DNA of 64,000 nucleotides, taken from positions 1,703,001 through 1,767,000 of the forward strand of contig NZ_CP133017.1 of assembly GCF_030866765.1 (NCBI RefSeq). Direction: 5' to 3'. Numbering within the stretch: the stretch's first letter is position 1; each line of letters starts with the position of its first letter. A program made the translations under genes and the position numbers. Origin of the DNA: Paenibacillus silvisoli. GTDB taxonomy: Bacteria > Bacillota > Bacilli > Paenibacillales > Paenibacillaceae. This document shows, piece after piece, positions 1 through 7,180 of the stretch. The notes under the pieces were generated by a model. The model did not search any database, was not told where the DNA came from, and saw nothing but the letters and a program-made list of their open reading frames with translations.

Positions 1-50
1 TCAGAGAGCTTAATTGCCCCATTTTCCATATAATTCAGCCGTTTTACGGC

Positions 51-126
51 AAATAGCCTCTGTCACAACCGTTATAGCTGCAAAAGCAGTCTTTTCCGAA
101 AAATAGCCGCTCTGGCAACCGCTAGA
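51..126 (-). repeat. Two copies of a 26-bp intergenic repeat, 50 bp apart
   Basis: Two copies of a core that reads TAACGGTTG..A, then AGAGGCTATTT on the minus strand begin at 51 and 101. The same core occurs four times at 20771-20956, also with 50-bp spacing. The family is intergenic only, as far as I can see. I do not recognise it by name. Confidence 0.7.
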
Positions 127-167
127 ATTATTCCGGGCGAGCAGGGCCGACTGTTTTAACCTGACCG

Positions 168-854
168 CTAGCCCGTTTCGAACAGCCGAAGCAGCTTGGT
201 TCTGTTGTTCAATTCGGCTAATGCTTTCGGTGATACGCCTTCTTTGTTTGGTTGATCGGCGTCGGCTCCGAACTTCAGCAGCATCTGGACCTGATCGAGC
301 TTGAAGTTGCGTTTGACCGCTAGATGGAGGGCCGTGTTTCCTTCCGAGTCGGCATAGTCGACATTTGCGCCATTCTTAAGGAACCATTCCGCGATCTCGA
401 ATCGCTTCCAATTGAATGCGGAGAGAAAGGCTTCCTCCTCCATTGCCGCTCCGTGTTTCGTGAACTGAACAGCCGCTTTGACATCGTCGTACCACGCGAT
501 CGCGAACATGCAGTGATTCGGATTCGCGCCCTTCTTCAATAGGTAGGTATACAGCTTCTCGTTTCGGCCGCGCGTATACGCGTACCATAGCGGGGTAGCG
601 GGGAAGAAGCCGCAACGGTTATCGGGAATCCGATGAATGGCATTCATGTCCATGCCGCCGCTTAGGAGAAGCTTTAGTAGTTGAAGACTCGCTTCTTCTT
701 TCTGCGGATCGCCCGAAATATCCTGGCCGCATAGATAGTGAAGGCCGTTTTTGCCGTCTTCCTCCGACCATGCCAGCCACTTGGGTTCCTTATGAAGAAG
801 CTCTTTCATGACGGCAGCATCTAAACTTTTGATCGCGCGGATGAATTTATTCAT
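168..854 (-). CDS. Ankyrin-repeat protein
   Basis: A soluble protein of 228 residues. Ankyrin-type helix-turn-helix units are visible: around residues 35-75 (GLHYL, then LLKLLLSGGMDMNA), 88-120 (TPLWYA, then YLLKKGANPN) and 165-205 (GNTALHLAVKR, then MLLKFGADADQ). No signal peptide or membrane segment is seen. Such repeats bind other proteins, so the molecular role cannot be deduced. I chose the ATG at 854 because GGAG lies just upstream on the minus strand; the frame stays open to 944 without a better start. It stands alone, facing the left edge of the window. The ankyrin assignment is firm, the function unknown. Confidence 0.8.
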   Translation of the reverse strand: MNKFIRAIKSLDAAVMKELLHKEPKWLAWSEEDGKNGLHYLCGQDISGDPQKEEASLQLLKLLLSGGMDMNAIHRIPDNRCGFFPATPLWYAYTRGRNEKLYTYLLKKGANPNHCMFAIAWYDDVKAAVQFTKHGAAMEEEAFLSAFNWKRFEIAEWFLKNGANVDYADSEGNTALHLAVKRNFKLDQVQMLLKFGADADQPNKEGVSPKALAELNNRTKLLRLFETG

Positions 855-997
855 GCTCTCCATTCCCTTCATCGAAACGAATTCTGTAGCTATATTCCAG
901 AGCCGCGCCCCTAAATCCTTTTTGCAAAATAGGAAGATGGGCACGGAGGGAAAAGATCCCCGGACGTCGAATAGAAGAGTAACCTAGAAAAGAAAGG

Positions 998-1099
998 ATG
1001 ATGAAGCACTTGCGCAGCGTAATACAAGGGATAAGCAAGTTTTCAGCCGCCGAAGCCCTAGCCCGACCGGGAAGGACGCCAACCTCAAACGACAGCTAA
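998..1099 (+). CDS. Possible 33-residue peptide ORF before a terminator
   Basis: A short frame starting MMKHLRSVIQGISK ends four bases before the hairpin terminator at 1103. An AAAGG stretch abuts the first ATG, too close to be an ideal ribosome binding site; the TTG at 1010 would be better spaced. There is no similarity I recognise. The main argument for it is that a strong terminator has no other visible gene in front of it. It could equally be a non-coding transcript. Confidence 0.2.
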   Translation: MMKHLRSVIQGISKFSAAEALARPGRTPTSNDS

Positions 1100-1102
1100 C
1101 CA

Positions 1103-1129
1103 ACCGCCTATTCAATGGGCGGTTTTTTT
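1103..1129 (+). terminator. Rho-independent terminator
   Basis: The stem ACCGCC/GGCGGT is followed by a T run. It lies upstream of the methyltransferase gene, so that gene cannot start before it. Confidence 0.75.
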
Positions 1130-1147
1130 GTCGAAATTTTGCCTCCT

Positions 1148-1813
1148 ATGGCGAATGCCGTTGTACTAGCGCCGTTCCCTCGCACTAGCATCCTCATAAA
1201 CTATCAGCAGGGTCACTGGGTAGAGGAGGCGAGGCTATTGGCAAACGAGACGAACAATCGGGATTTGAACGGACTGCTTCTTCAGAAGCTGTCGCAAACG
1301 GAGAGCTTGCTCGACGTCGGGAGCGGTCCATGTTTGATGCTGGACAACCTGCCATTCCGTCACATTGTCGCGCTTGAGATTCATCGACCCTATCTAATCA
1401 ATCGCGCGACGAAGGCGGGCCATATTTTGCCGCTGAATGCCGATGCTCGCGAGATCGGCAAGCTGTTCGTGCCGAAGTCGTTCTCGGCGGTGTCTTTCTT
1501 TGATACGCTGGAGCATTTCGACAAGCAGGAAGGGTACGCGCTATTGCGGGAGGCGGAGCAGATCGCGCGGTCGCAGGTAATCATCTTTACGCCGAGGGGC
1601 TTTTTTCCCCAGCAGGATGTCGATCACTACGGGCTGAGCGGGGAGACGTATCAAACGCACCGGAGCGGCTGGGAGCCGGCCGACCTGGAGCAGTTGGGCT
1701 ATGAAGTGATTATCATGAAAGGGCTGCACGATGCGAATAATCCGGCATTCGTGCATTCGTATGGCGTCGATCATCCTCCAGTTGATGCATTACTCGCGAT
1801 AAAGTATGTGTGA
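1148..1813 (+). CDS. Class I SAM-dependent methyltransferase
   Basis: This 221-residue protein has a recognisable methyltransferase motif I (LLDVGSGPCLML) about 60 residues in. A motif with an acidic end (FFDTLEHF) follows at about residue 120, as in Methyltransf_11-type enzymes. It would transfer a methyl group from S-adenosylmethionine; the acceptor cannot be told from sequence. The start is uncertain. The upstream terminator rules out the first ATG at 1115. The ATG at 1148 has no clear ribosome binding site, whereas a TTG at 1238 is preceded by AGAGGAGG at good spacing and would give a 191-residue protein still containing motif I. It is followed by its own terminator. Confidence 0.75.
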   Translation: MANAVVLAPFPRTSILINYQQGHWVEEARLLANETNNRDLNGLLLQKLSQTESLLDVGSGPCLMLDNLPFRHIVALEIHRPYLINRATKAGHILPLNADAREIGKLFVPKSFSAVSFFDTLEHFDKQEGYALLREAEQIARSQVIIFTPRGFFPQQDVDHYGLSGETYQTHRSGWEPADLEQLGYEVIIMKGLHDANNPAFVHSYGVDHPPVDALLAIKYV

Positions 1814-1826
1814 TACGGAATAAATG

Positions 1827-1847
1827 GCGGTCAGACCGCTTTTTTTC
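1827..1847 (+). terminator. Rho-independent terminator
   Basis: The stem GCGGT/ACCGC with loop CAG is followed by seven Ts. It ends the methyltransferase transcript. Confidence 0.8.
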
Positions 1848-1924
1848 TGTGCTTTTACCGTAGCGATATGGATATATATAGTAATGTCCTTGGCGATATA
1901 ACTACACTTGGGAGGCGTTTGGCT

Positions 1925-2134
1925 ATGCTCGTACCCGTGGAATCCAAGCAAATTGCTTTTTGCTCGTATGATGAGGACGAATCGTCATTGTATCTGTACT
2001 ACCATACCGGGGATGTCGCGATCTTCTCCTCGATCGGGAAGCTCGATTACCAGTCCGTCCTTGATTCGCCCAACAGGTACGATACGCTCATGAACCTCAT
2101 GAAAAAGGGCCAAAACGCAGCGGTTAACTGGTAA
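1925..2134 (+). CDS. KTSC-domain small protein
   Basis: A 69-residue protein whose pattern (V.S..I.F.SYD...S.LYLYYHTGD, then Y..VLDSPNRYDTLMNLMK) fits the KTSC family. That family is small and of unknown biochemical role, sometimes fused to RNA- or tRNA-related enzymes. The ATG at 1925 was chosen over the upstream ATG at 1868 because GGGAGG lies nine bases before it. It is monocistronic, between two terminators. The family call is moderately sure; no function is claimed. Confidence 0.7.
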   Translation: MLVPVESKQIAFCSYDEDESSLYLYYHTGDVAIFSSIGKLDYQSVLDSPNRYDTLMNLMKKGQNAAVNW

Positions 2135-2250
2135 CATTTACATCATTTCTGTAAACAGTTTCAAGTTGTAGTTCTTAGGACTCTGCCATAGGGCTCGGGT
2201 ATGAACTTGCGAAAGGGCATTTATCCAGCAATTGCAGGCATTCGTTCGAA

Positions 2251-2278
2251 GGCATCTCCAGCGGGGGGTGTCTTTTTT
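2251..2278 (+). terminator. Probable terminator after the KTSC gene
   Basis: GGCATCTC can pair fully with GGGGTGTC, using G-U pairs, and TTTTTT follows. The rest of the 302-base gap 2135-2436 holds a GGGTCA/TGACCC dyad at about 2387-2412, just before the next gene. It also holds a weak TCGACA-N18-TATAAG promoter-like pair near 2328-2357. Confidence 0.6.
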
Positions 2279-2436
2279 GCATGCGCGGAAAGAGGTGCTA
2301 GTTCCATCCGCCCATCAGACGTTTCGACAAATGGGACGAGCGGTCGATATAAGGGGAATCGCGCGCAACCGTAAAATTGTACATAGGGTCAAGACGCCAA
2401 CGGCATGACCCACCATAAGAGGAGGATTATCATCCA

Positions 2437-3438
2437 ATGAAAAAGTTTGCTGCCTCGTTCCTTGTCTTCGTTCTGACGGCTTTGCTTGTCATGCCGGCCG
2501 TAATGGGCGCCGCATCCGCGCCAGCGCCGGTTGTCGGCGAAATCCAGTCGAGCGTCAGCTTCCGCAGCGCGCCGTCCACTTCTTCCACCGTCTACAAATA
2601 TTTGAAGGCGGGCGATAACGTCGTTATTTTGGAGAAGGTCAACGCAAGCTGGTACAAGGTACAGGATGTTCTCGGCACTGTTGCTTATGTCTCTTCGTCC
2701 GCTAAATATATCGAAATCATTTACAATGCGCAAGCGGTATCGAGCGTATCGTTCCGCAAGTCGCCTTCCACCGACGGCGCGCGCATCCGTTATCTGAGTA
2801 AAGGCGAGTCGGTGATGATCACCGGTCAGCCGAACAGCTACTGGTACGCAGTGACGGATTCCAAAGGCGTGAAGGGCTATGTCAGCTCCAGCGACCAGTA
2901 TATCAACGAAGGCGCAAGCTTCTCGCTGCCAAGCGGCGTTCAGCCTGGCACAGGCAACGGATCCGACGGCAACAACGGCGGCGGTGCCGTTCCGACTCCG
3001 CAAGTGATCGAGAACGTGATCGCGGCAGGCATGAAATATTGGGGCACGCCGTACGAGTTCGGTTCCGACCGCAACACGACGACGACGTTCGACTGCTCCG
3101 ACTTCACGCGCACCGCGTTCCGTGAAGGCGCAAGCGTGACGCTTCCGTACGATTCCCGTCAGCAAGGCGATTTCGTCAAAGCGCGCGGCGGCGTACAAAC
3201 CGACTGGCACAATCTGAAGCGCGGCGACTTGATGTTCTTCATGACGTACAAAGGCTCGAAAGCTTCCGCTTACGCGGGCGTGAACAAGCTGACCGAGAAA
3301 ATTACGCATGTGGGCATCTACCTGGGCAATGGCCAAATGCTCCATACATACTCCACGGAGTCCGGCGGCGTTCGCATCAGCGATATCGCGGGCGGCCAAT
3401 GGGAAAACCGCTTCCTGTTCGGCGGCAGCGTGCTTTAA
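2437..3438 (+). CDS. Secreted SH3-NlpC/P60 peptidoglycan hydrolase
   Basis: A 333-residue exported enzyme expected to cut peptidoglycan stem peptides (gamma-D-Glu to meso-diaminopimelate type bond). Order: signal peptide (1-25, MKKFAASFLVFVLTALL), two bacterial SH3 domains (about 38-92 and 102-157, each with SVSFR..PST and YVSSS), a Gly/Asn-rich linker (165-185), then an NlpC/P60 domain. The catalytic Cys is C220 in FDCSDF and the His is H291 in THVGIYLGNG. The GAGGAGG box precedes the ATG. The gene is monocistronic and ends in a terminator shared with the convergent sugar transporter operon. Exact cleavage specificity is inferred from the family only. Confidence 0.92.
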   Translation: MKKFAASFLVFVLTALLVMPAVMGAASAPAPVVGEIQSSVSFRSAPSTSSTVYKYLKAGDNVVILEKVNASWYKVQDVLGTVAYVSSSAKYIEIIYNAQAVSSVSFRKSPSTDGARIRYLSKGESVMITGQPNSYWYAVTDSKGVKGYVSSSDQYINEGASFSLPSGVQPGTGNGSDGNNGGGAVPTPQVIENVIAAGMKYWGTPYEFGSDRNTTTTFDCSDFTRTAFREGASVTLPYDSRQQGDFVKARGGVQTDWHNLKRGDLMFFMTYKGSKASAYAGVNKLTEKITHVGIYLGNGQMLHTYSTESGGVRISDIAGGQWENRFLFGGSVL

Positions 3439-3454
3439 TATTCCGTTTCGAGGC

Positions 3455-3486
3455 AAAAGCCTGGGGTCCAAGGACCCCAGGCTTTT
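3455..3486. terminator. Bidirectional terminator between convergent units
   Basis: AAAAGCCTGGGGTCC pairs with GGACCCCAGGCTTTT. It has A/T tracts on both sides, so it serves the hydrolase (plus) and the sugar transporter operon (minus). Confidence 0.9.
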
Positions 3487-3496
3487 ATTCATCCGC

Positions 3497-5053
3497 TTAC
3501 TTCATGCCTTTGGCCGTCAACCACTCGTCCAGCTGCTTCTGCTTCTCGGCCAGTACTTTTTCGGCACCGGCTTTGTTCATCGCATCTACCAGCTTCGGAA
3601 CGTATTCGTTCGGATCGACCGCGCCGGTGGTGACTGCGGCCTCATACTCTTTGTAAACGGCATCCATGTTCGCCTGTTCCGTCTTGACCGGCTCTACGTT
3701 GAATTGAAATCCCCAAATTTCCGGTACCATGGCCGAATTGTTCAGCTCGATCGTCTTCGGCCACGTATCGTTCGCTTGGCCCTCCAGCAGGTAGCCAATC
3801 GTTACGTTACCCATAGCCCATGCTACGTTCGGCGCATAGCCGCCGTCTGTTTTGACCTTGATGTGCGTGTCATCGAGCTTCTCGTAATGCTTGCCTTCAA
3901 CGCCGAATGCCAGTAGATTGAACAAGACCGGATCCGTATTCGCCAGATTGAGGAACATCATCGCTCTTTCCGGGTTTTTGGACGTGTTGCTGATCGCCGT
4001 CATCGTCGGCTGTACGCCGGAAAACCGCGGTTCGTACAGAGGAATGAAGACAACGTCTTTTCCGCCCATGTTTTGCTTCATCTCGACTTCGCCGCCTGGC
4101 TTGAGGGTCCATTCATAGAAGGCGACGATTTTGCCGGCTTTTTGATAATCGGCGAAATTGGCCGTCGCGACGTCCTTATTGACATAGCCTTTTTTGAACC
4201 AGTCATGGAGCAATTGGTGGTGAGCCAGAAACTCCGGCGATGCCAGCGTATTCTCAAGCTTGAAGTTAGGATCGCCTTTTTTGTATTCAATCCCGCCGAG
4301 CCCGTCATAGCCGTACATATACGGGACGAACGTATTCGTTCTGGAACCGAAAGCGATTTTGTCCGGTTCGCCGGCTTTGACCTTCTCCAGGAATGGCTCC
4401 AGATCCTTGTACGTCTTGATCGTGCTTATATCCAAGCCGTACTTGTCGACCATTTCCTTCTGAACGACGAAGCCGCCGCCTTGGGCGATGATTTGATAAT
4501 TGGGGATCGCATACAATTTGCCTTGCGAGTTTCTTGCGCCTTCGATCGCAGCCTTAGGCAAGCTATTGATGAAATCGGGAGCGTACTCCTTGACCAAATC
4601 CTCCAGATCCTTGAACGCGCCTTTGAGCGAGTTGTTCTCGTAGTTGAATGCCCAGTTCGACGTCCACATCAGGTCGAACTTTTCGCCTGCGGAGACGACC
4701 GTGTTCATCTTCTGATCATAGTCGCCAAACGGAATGGACATCAGTTTAACGGTCGCATTGATCTTCGGCTTAATGTATTCGTTCACCGCGGCTTCAACGG
4801 AAGCGATGTCCGGCTGCAATTCCGGTTGAGGAATATAATAGAGCAACTCTACCGGCGGCAGCTCTTCTTTGGCAGGCTCATTGGTAGACGTATCCGTTGC
4901 TGTAGTCTCTGTCTCTGTGTTCGTCGTCGCTGCGGGTTCATTCGTAGACGCTGCAGGCTCATTGTTCTTGTTATTATTGCCGCCGCAAGCGCTTGCAAGC
5001 AATAGGATGAGCATACTTGCCAATGCCAGCTTCAGAAAGGCTTTCTTCTTCAT
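3497..5053 (-). CDS. Sugar ABC transporter substrate-binding lipoprotein (LplA/DUF3502 type)
   Basis: A 518-residue lipoprotein that would bind an oligosaccharide outside the membrane for the two permeases encoded upstream. It has a lipoprotein signal peptide with lipobox LASAC, then a Thr/Asn/Glu-rich spacer (about 25-65), then a family 1 solute-binding fold. The C-terminal region (about 380-518) is of the DUF3502 type seen in LplA/YtcQ proteins. I chose the ATG at 5053 (MKKKAFLKLALAS) because GGGAGGG precedes it; the frame is open to 5128. It is the last gene of a minus-strand operon. No ATPase is encoded here, as is usual for this class, which shares an MsmX-like ATPase. The sugar is unknown. 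Confidence 0.9.
   Translation of the reverse strand: MKKKAFLKLALASMLILLLASACGGNNNKNNEPAASTNEPAATTNTETETTATDTSTNEPAKEELPPVELLYYIPQPELQPDIASVEAAVNEYIKPKINATVKLMSIPFGDYDQKMNTVVSAGEKFDLMWTSNWAFNYENNSLKGAFKDLEDLVKEYAPDFINSLPKAAIEGARNSQGKLYAIPNYQIIAQGGGFVVQKEMVDKYGLDISTIKTYKDLEPFLEKVKAGEPDKIAFGSRTNTFVPYMYGYDGLGGIEYKKGDPNFKLENTLASPEFLAHHQLLHDWFKKGYVNKDVATANFADYQKAGKIVAFYEWTLKPGGEVEMKQNMGGKDVVFIPLYEPRFSGVQPTMTAISNTSKNPERAMMFLNLANTDPVLFNLLAFGVEGKHYEKLDDTHIKVKTDGGYAPNVAWAMGNVTIGYLLEGQANDTWPKTIELNNSAMVPEIWGFQFNVEPVKTEQANMDAVYKEYEAAVTTGAVDPNEYVPKLVDAMNKAGAEKVLAEKQKQLDEWLTAKGMK
4985..4998 (-). promoter_or_regulatory. Candidate cre (CcpA) site inside the binding-protein gene
   Basis: On the minus strand TGCAAGCGCTTGCG matches the cre pattern TGNAANCGNTNNCA at all but the last base. 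It lies about 55-70 bases into the coding sequence, over the lipobox codons. It could be coincidental because Leu-Ala-Ser-Ala-Cys codons favour such a string. Confidence 0.35.
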
Positions 5054-5157
5054 ATTTAGCTTACCCTCCCAAGTCATTTTTTTCCGCTTCGAAACTTGAC
5101 CCGACGCTTGTTTGGTACCCCCTCTCATCTAGTCAACGATTGAAAACTATCCTAACG

Positions 5158-6051
5158 TCAGCCTTTTAAGGAGCCGACGGTTAAGCCTTTCACGAAGTAC
5201 TTCTGGAAGAACGGGAAGACAAACATCATCGGTCCGGCCGCCAATACGGTCATGGCCATTCTTGCCGACAGGTTAGGGAACTTGGACGTATCGATCGAAA
5301 GACCGCTCATGAACTGCGAGCTGGTGGTCAAGAAATTGATCGTATTCATCATTCTCGTCAGCAAGAGCTGAATGGGAACGAGCTTCTCGCTGTTAATGTA
5401 GAGCAGCGCCGGAAACCAGGAGTTCCAATAGTTGAACGAGATGAACAGGCCTAACGTAGCGAGCGCGGGCTTGGATAGCGGCAAAATCATTTGGAAATAA
5501 ATGCGCCACTCGCTGGCTCCATCCACCTTCGAGGACTCGATGAGCTCCTTCGGGATCTCGCCGATAAAGCCTTTCATAATCAAGATGTAGAAAGGAGAGA
5601 GCATCCCCGGAAGAATAAGCGCCCAGATCGTATCTTTAAGATGCAGGTACTGCGTCATCAAAATATAGGAAGGAACGAGCCCTCCGCTGAACAGCATGGT
5701 GAAGAAGATATAGAACGTCGTCGGCTTTACGTAACGGTAGTCTTTCCGGGACACGACATAAGCCGTCATGGATGTGAGCGCGAGACTGGCAAACGTACCG
5801 ATAACCGTCGTCAGAATGGTGACCCAATAGGCTTGAATCAAGATCATCGGCGATCTAAAAATATAATGATAGGCGTCTACGCTGAACGTTGGAGGAATCA
5901 AGTGATAGCCCTTCGTAAGAATCGCTTCTTCGCTCGTTAACGAGATGGCGATAACGAGCAGGAAGGGGACGACCATCGACAACGCGACGAGAATAAACAA
6001 GAGATTGATCCCGATTTCGACGTACGACAATTTTTTTCTTGTCCTATTCAT
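5158..6051 (-). CDS. Carbohydrate ABC permease, LplC/YtcP type
   Basis: A 297-residue inner-membrane permease subunit with six predicted transmembrane segments: a long hydrophobic first helix (about 13-35), then segments near 75, 110, 140, 190 and 265. The cytoplasmic loop motif that contacts the ATPase is present (ELIESSKVDGASEWRIYFQMILPLSKPALATL, about 165-195). It pairs with the LplB-like permease encoded seven bases upstream and the lipoprotein downstream to form a sugar importer. The C-terminal end (FVKGLTVGSLKG) is typical of this subfamily. Operon membership is clear from spacing. Confidence 0.92.
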   Translation of the reverse strand: MNRTRKKLSYVEIGINLLFILVALSMVVPFLLVIAISLTSEEAILTKGYHLIPPTFSVDAYHYIFRSPMILIQAYWVTILTTVIGTFASLALTSMTAYVVSRKDYRYVKPTTFYIFFTMLFSGGLVPSYILMTQYLHLKDTIWALILPGMLSPFYILIMKGFIGEIPKELIESSKVDGASEWRIYFQMILPLSKPALATLGLFISFNYWNSWFPALLYINSEKLVPIQLLLTRMMNTINFLTTSSQFMSGLSIDTSKFPNLSARMAMTVLAAGPMMFVFPFFQKYFVKGLTVGSLKG

Positions 6052-6058
6052 GGTCCAC

Positions 6059-7000
6059 CTACCACAACGAATTATCTGGATTTATTTTTTTGACCCACAG
6101 GTTGGCGGCTAGCACGAGAATCAGCCCGACTACGGATTGGAACAATCCGACTGCGGTAGCCATGCCAACGTCCCCGATTTTGGTCAGCGCACGGTAAACG
6201 TAAGTATCGATGATGTCCGTAGTCGGATAGGTCATGCCGGCCAAGGCGCCGTTCGGAACGAAGTAATGCAGGCCGAAGTCGCCTGAAATGAGCCCGCCGA
6301 TGGCTAGAATGAGCAAAATCATAATTAAGGGCATGATCATCGGAATCGTGACTTTGCGGGCAATTTGAAACCGGGTGGCGCCATCGATCTTGGCTGCCTC
6401 GTAATAATCCGGACTGATGGCAATGATGCCGGCATAATAGACGAGCGCGCTGAAGCCGATCCGTTTCCAAAGCGCGACGATGTTCAAGATGTAAGGCCAA
6501 GGCCCCGATTCCATGTACCAGTCATGGGATTCTAAGCCCACCGAAATGAGCAGCTTGTTCAATATGCCGTTATTGATATCGAGCAAAGTGAAAACGATAT
6601 AGTACACAACGACCCAGGATAAAAAGTGAGGAAGGAACAACGCGGTCTGGTAGACCTTCACCGATTTGCGCGATATTTCGTTTAACAGAACCGCGAAGAG
6701 GAGCGCGAACACCGTTGTGAAGAAGATGTAGCCGATTTCATATAAGACGGTATTGCGCGTAATCCGAAAGGCGTATTCCGATACGAAAAAAAACTCGAAG
6801 TTCTTAAAGCCGATCCATTCGCTTCCGAATATCCCTTTGTCGTAGTGGAAGTTTTTGAACGCCATAATAATGCCGATCATCGGTAAATAAGAGAAGATGA
6901 GAATATACACAACTCCGGGGATGCCAAGCGTAAACAGTTCATGGTTTTTCCTGAAATGGCGCCACTCGCTCGCGACCCGCTGCCACAATCCCTTACCCAA
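6059..7000 (-). CDS. Carbohydrate ABC permease, LplB/YtcO-like
   Basis: A 313-residue permease, first gene of the minus-strand transporter operon. Six transmembrane segments are visible, the first at about 22-42 (LFTLGIPGVVYILIFSYLP). The EAA-like loop reads YYEAAKIDGATRFQIARKVTIPMI (about 200-224). The start is a TTG, supported by AAAGGGG nine bases upstream. With the LplC-like partner it forms the channel of an oligosaccharide importer. No glycoside hydrolase gene lies beside it, so the substrate cannot be guessed from context. Confidence 0.92.
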   Translation of the reverse strand: MGKGLWQRVASEWRHFRKNHELFTLGIPGVVYILIFSYLPMIGIIMAFKNFHYDKGIFGSEWIGFKNFEFFFVSEYAFRITRNTVLYEIGYIFFTTVFALLFAVLLNEISRKSVKVYQTALFLPHFLSWVVVYYIVFTLLDINNGILNKLLISVGLESHDWYMESGPWPYILNIVALWKRIGFSALVYYAGIIAISPDYYEAAKIDGATRFQIARKVTIPMIMPLIMILLILAIGGLISGDFGLHYFVPNGALAGMTYPTTDIIDTYVYRALTKIGDVGMATAVGLFQSVVGLILVLAANLWVKKINPDNSLW

Positions 7001-7142
7001 ATCGTTTGCCCCTTTCTTTCGGTCGATGACCTCATTATGGCTGTTCGTCGACTCGCCTAGCTAGTGTACAATGTGGGAATGAGTGGCCTTTTTAGCTGTA
7101 CTTTTTGTGTTTTACTCCTGAAATCCGTAACTTTCATGGCGA

Positions 7143-7167
7143 AAGGCCAACCGGAGAGGTTGGCCTT
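7143..7167 (-). terminator. Hairpin after the AraC regulator gene
   Basis: AAGGCCAACC/GGTTGGCCTT with a five-base loop separates the regulator from the transporter operon. The T tract on the minus strand is short (TTTCG), so termination may be partial. Confidence 0.6.
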
Positions 7168-7180
7168 GTAGAAATTCGAG

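Noticed and set aside
2135-2436. Possible c-di-AMP (ydaO-type) riboswitch before the SH3-NlpC/P60 hydrolase
   Set aside because: Such hydrolases are often controlled by this riboswitch, but the conserved GGGGGAGG and CCGAAUCCGUCAGC-type segments are not present in the gap.
2389-3492. A 367-codon frame antisense to the NlpC/P60 gene
   Set aside because: It covers both the hydrolase gene and its terminator and has no family features; the plus-strand protein is clearly real.
4073-5005. A 310-codon plus-strand frame across the sugar-binding lipoprotein gene
   Set aside because: Mirror frame of a G+C-biased gene, with no start signals.
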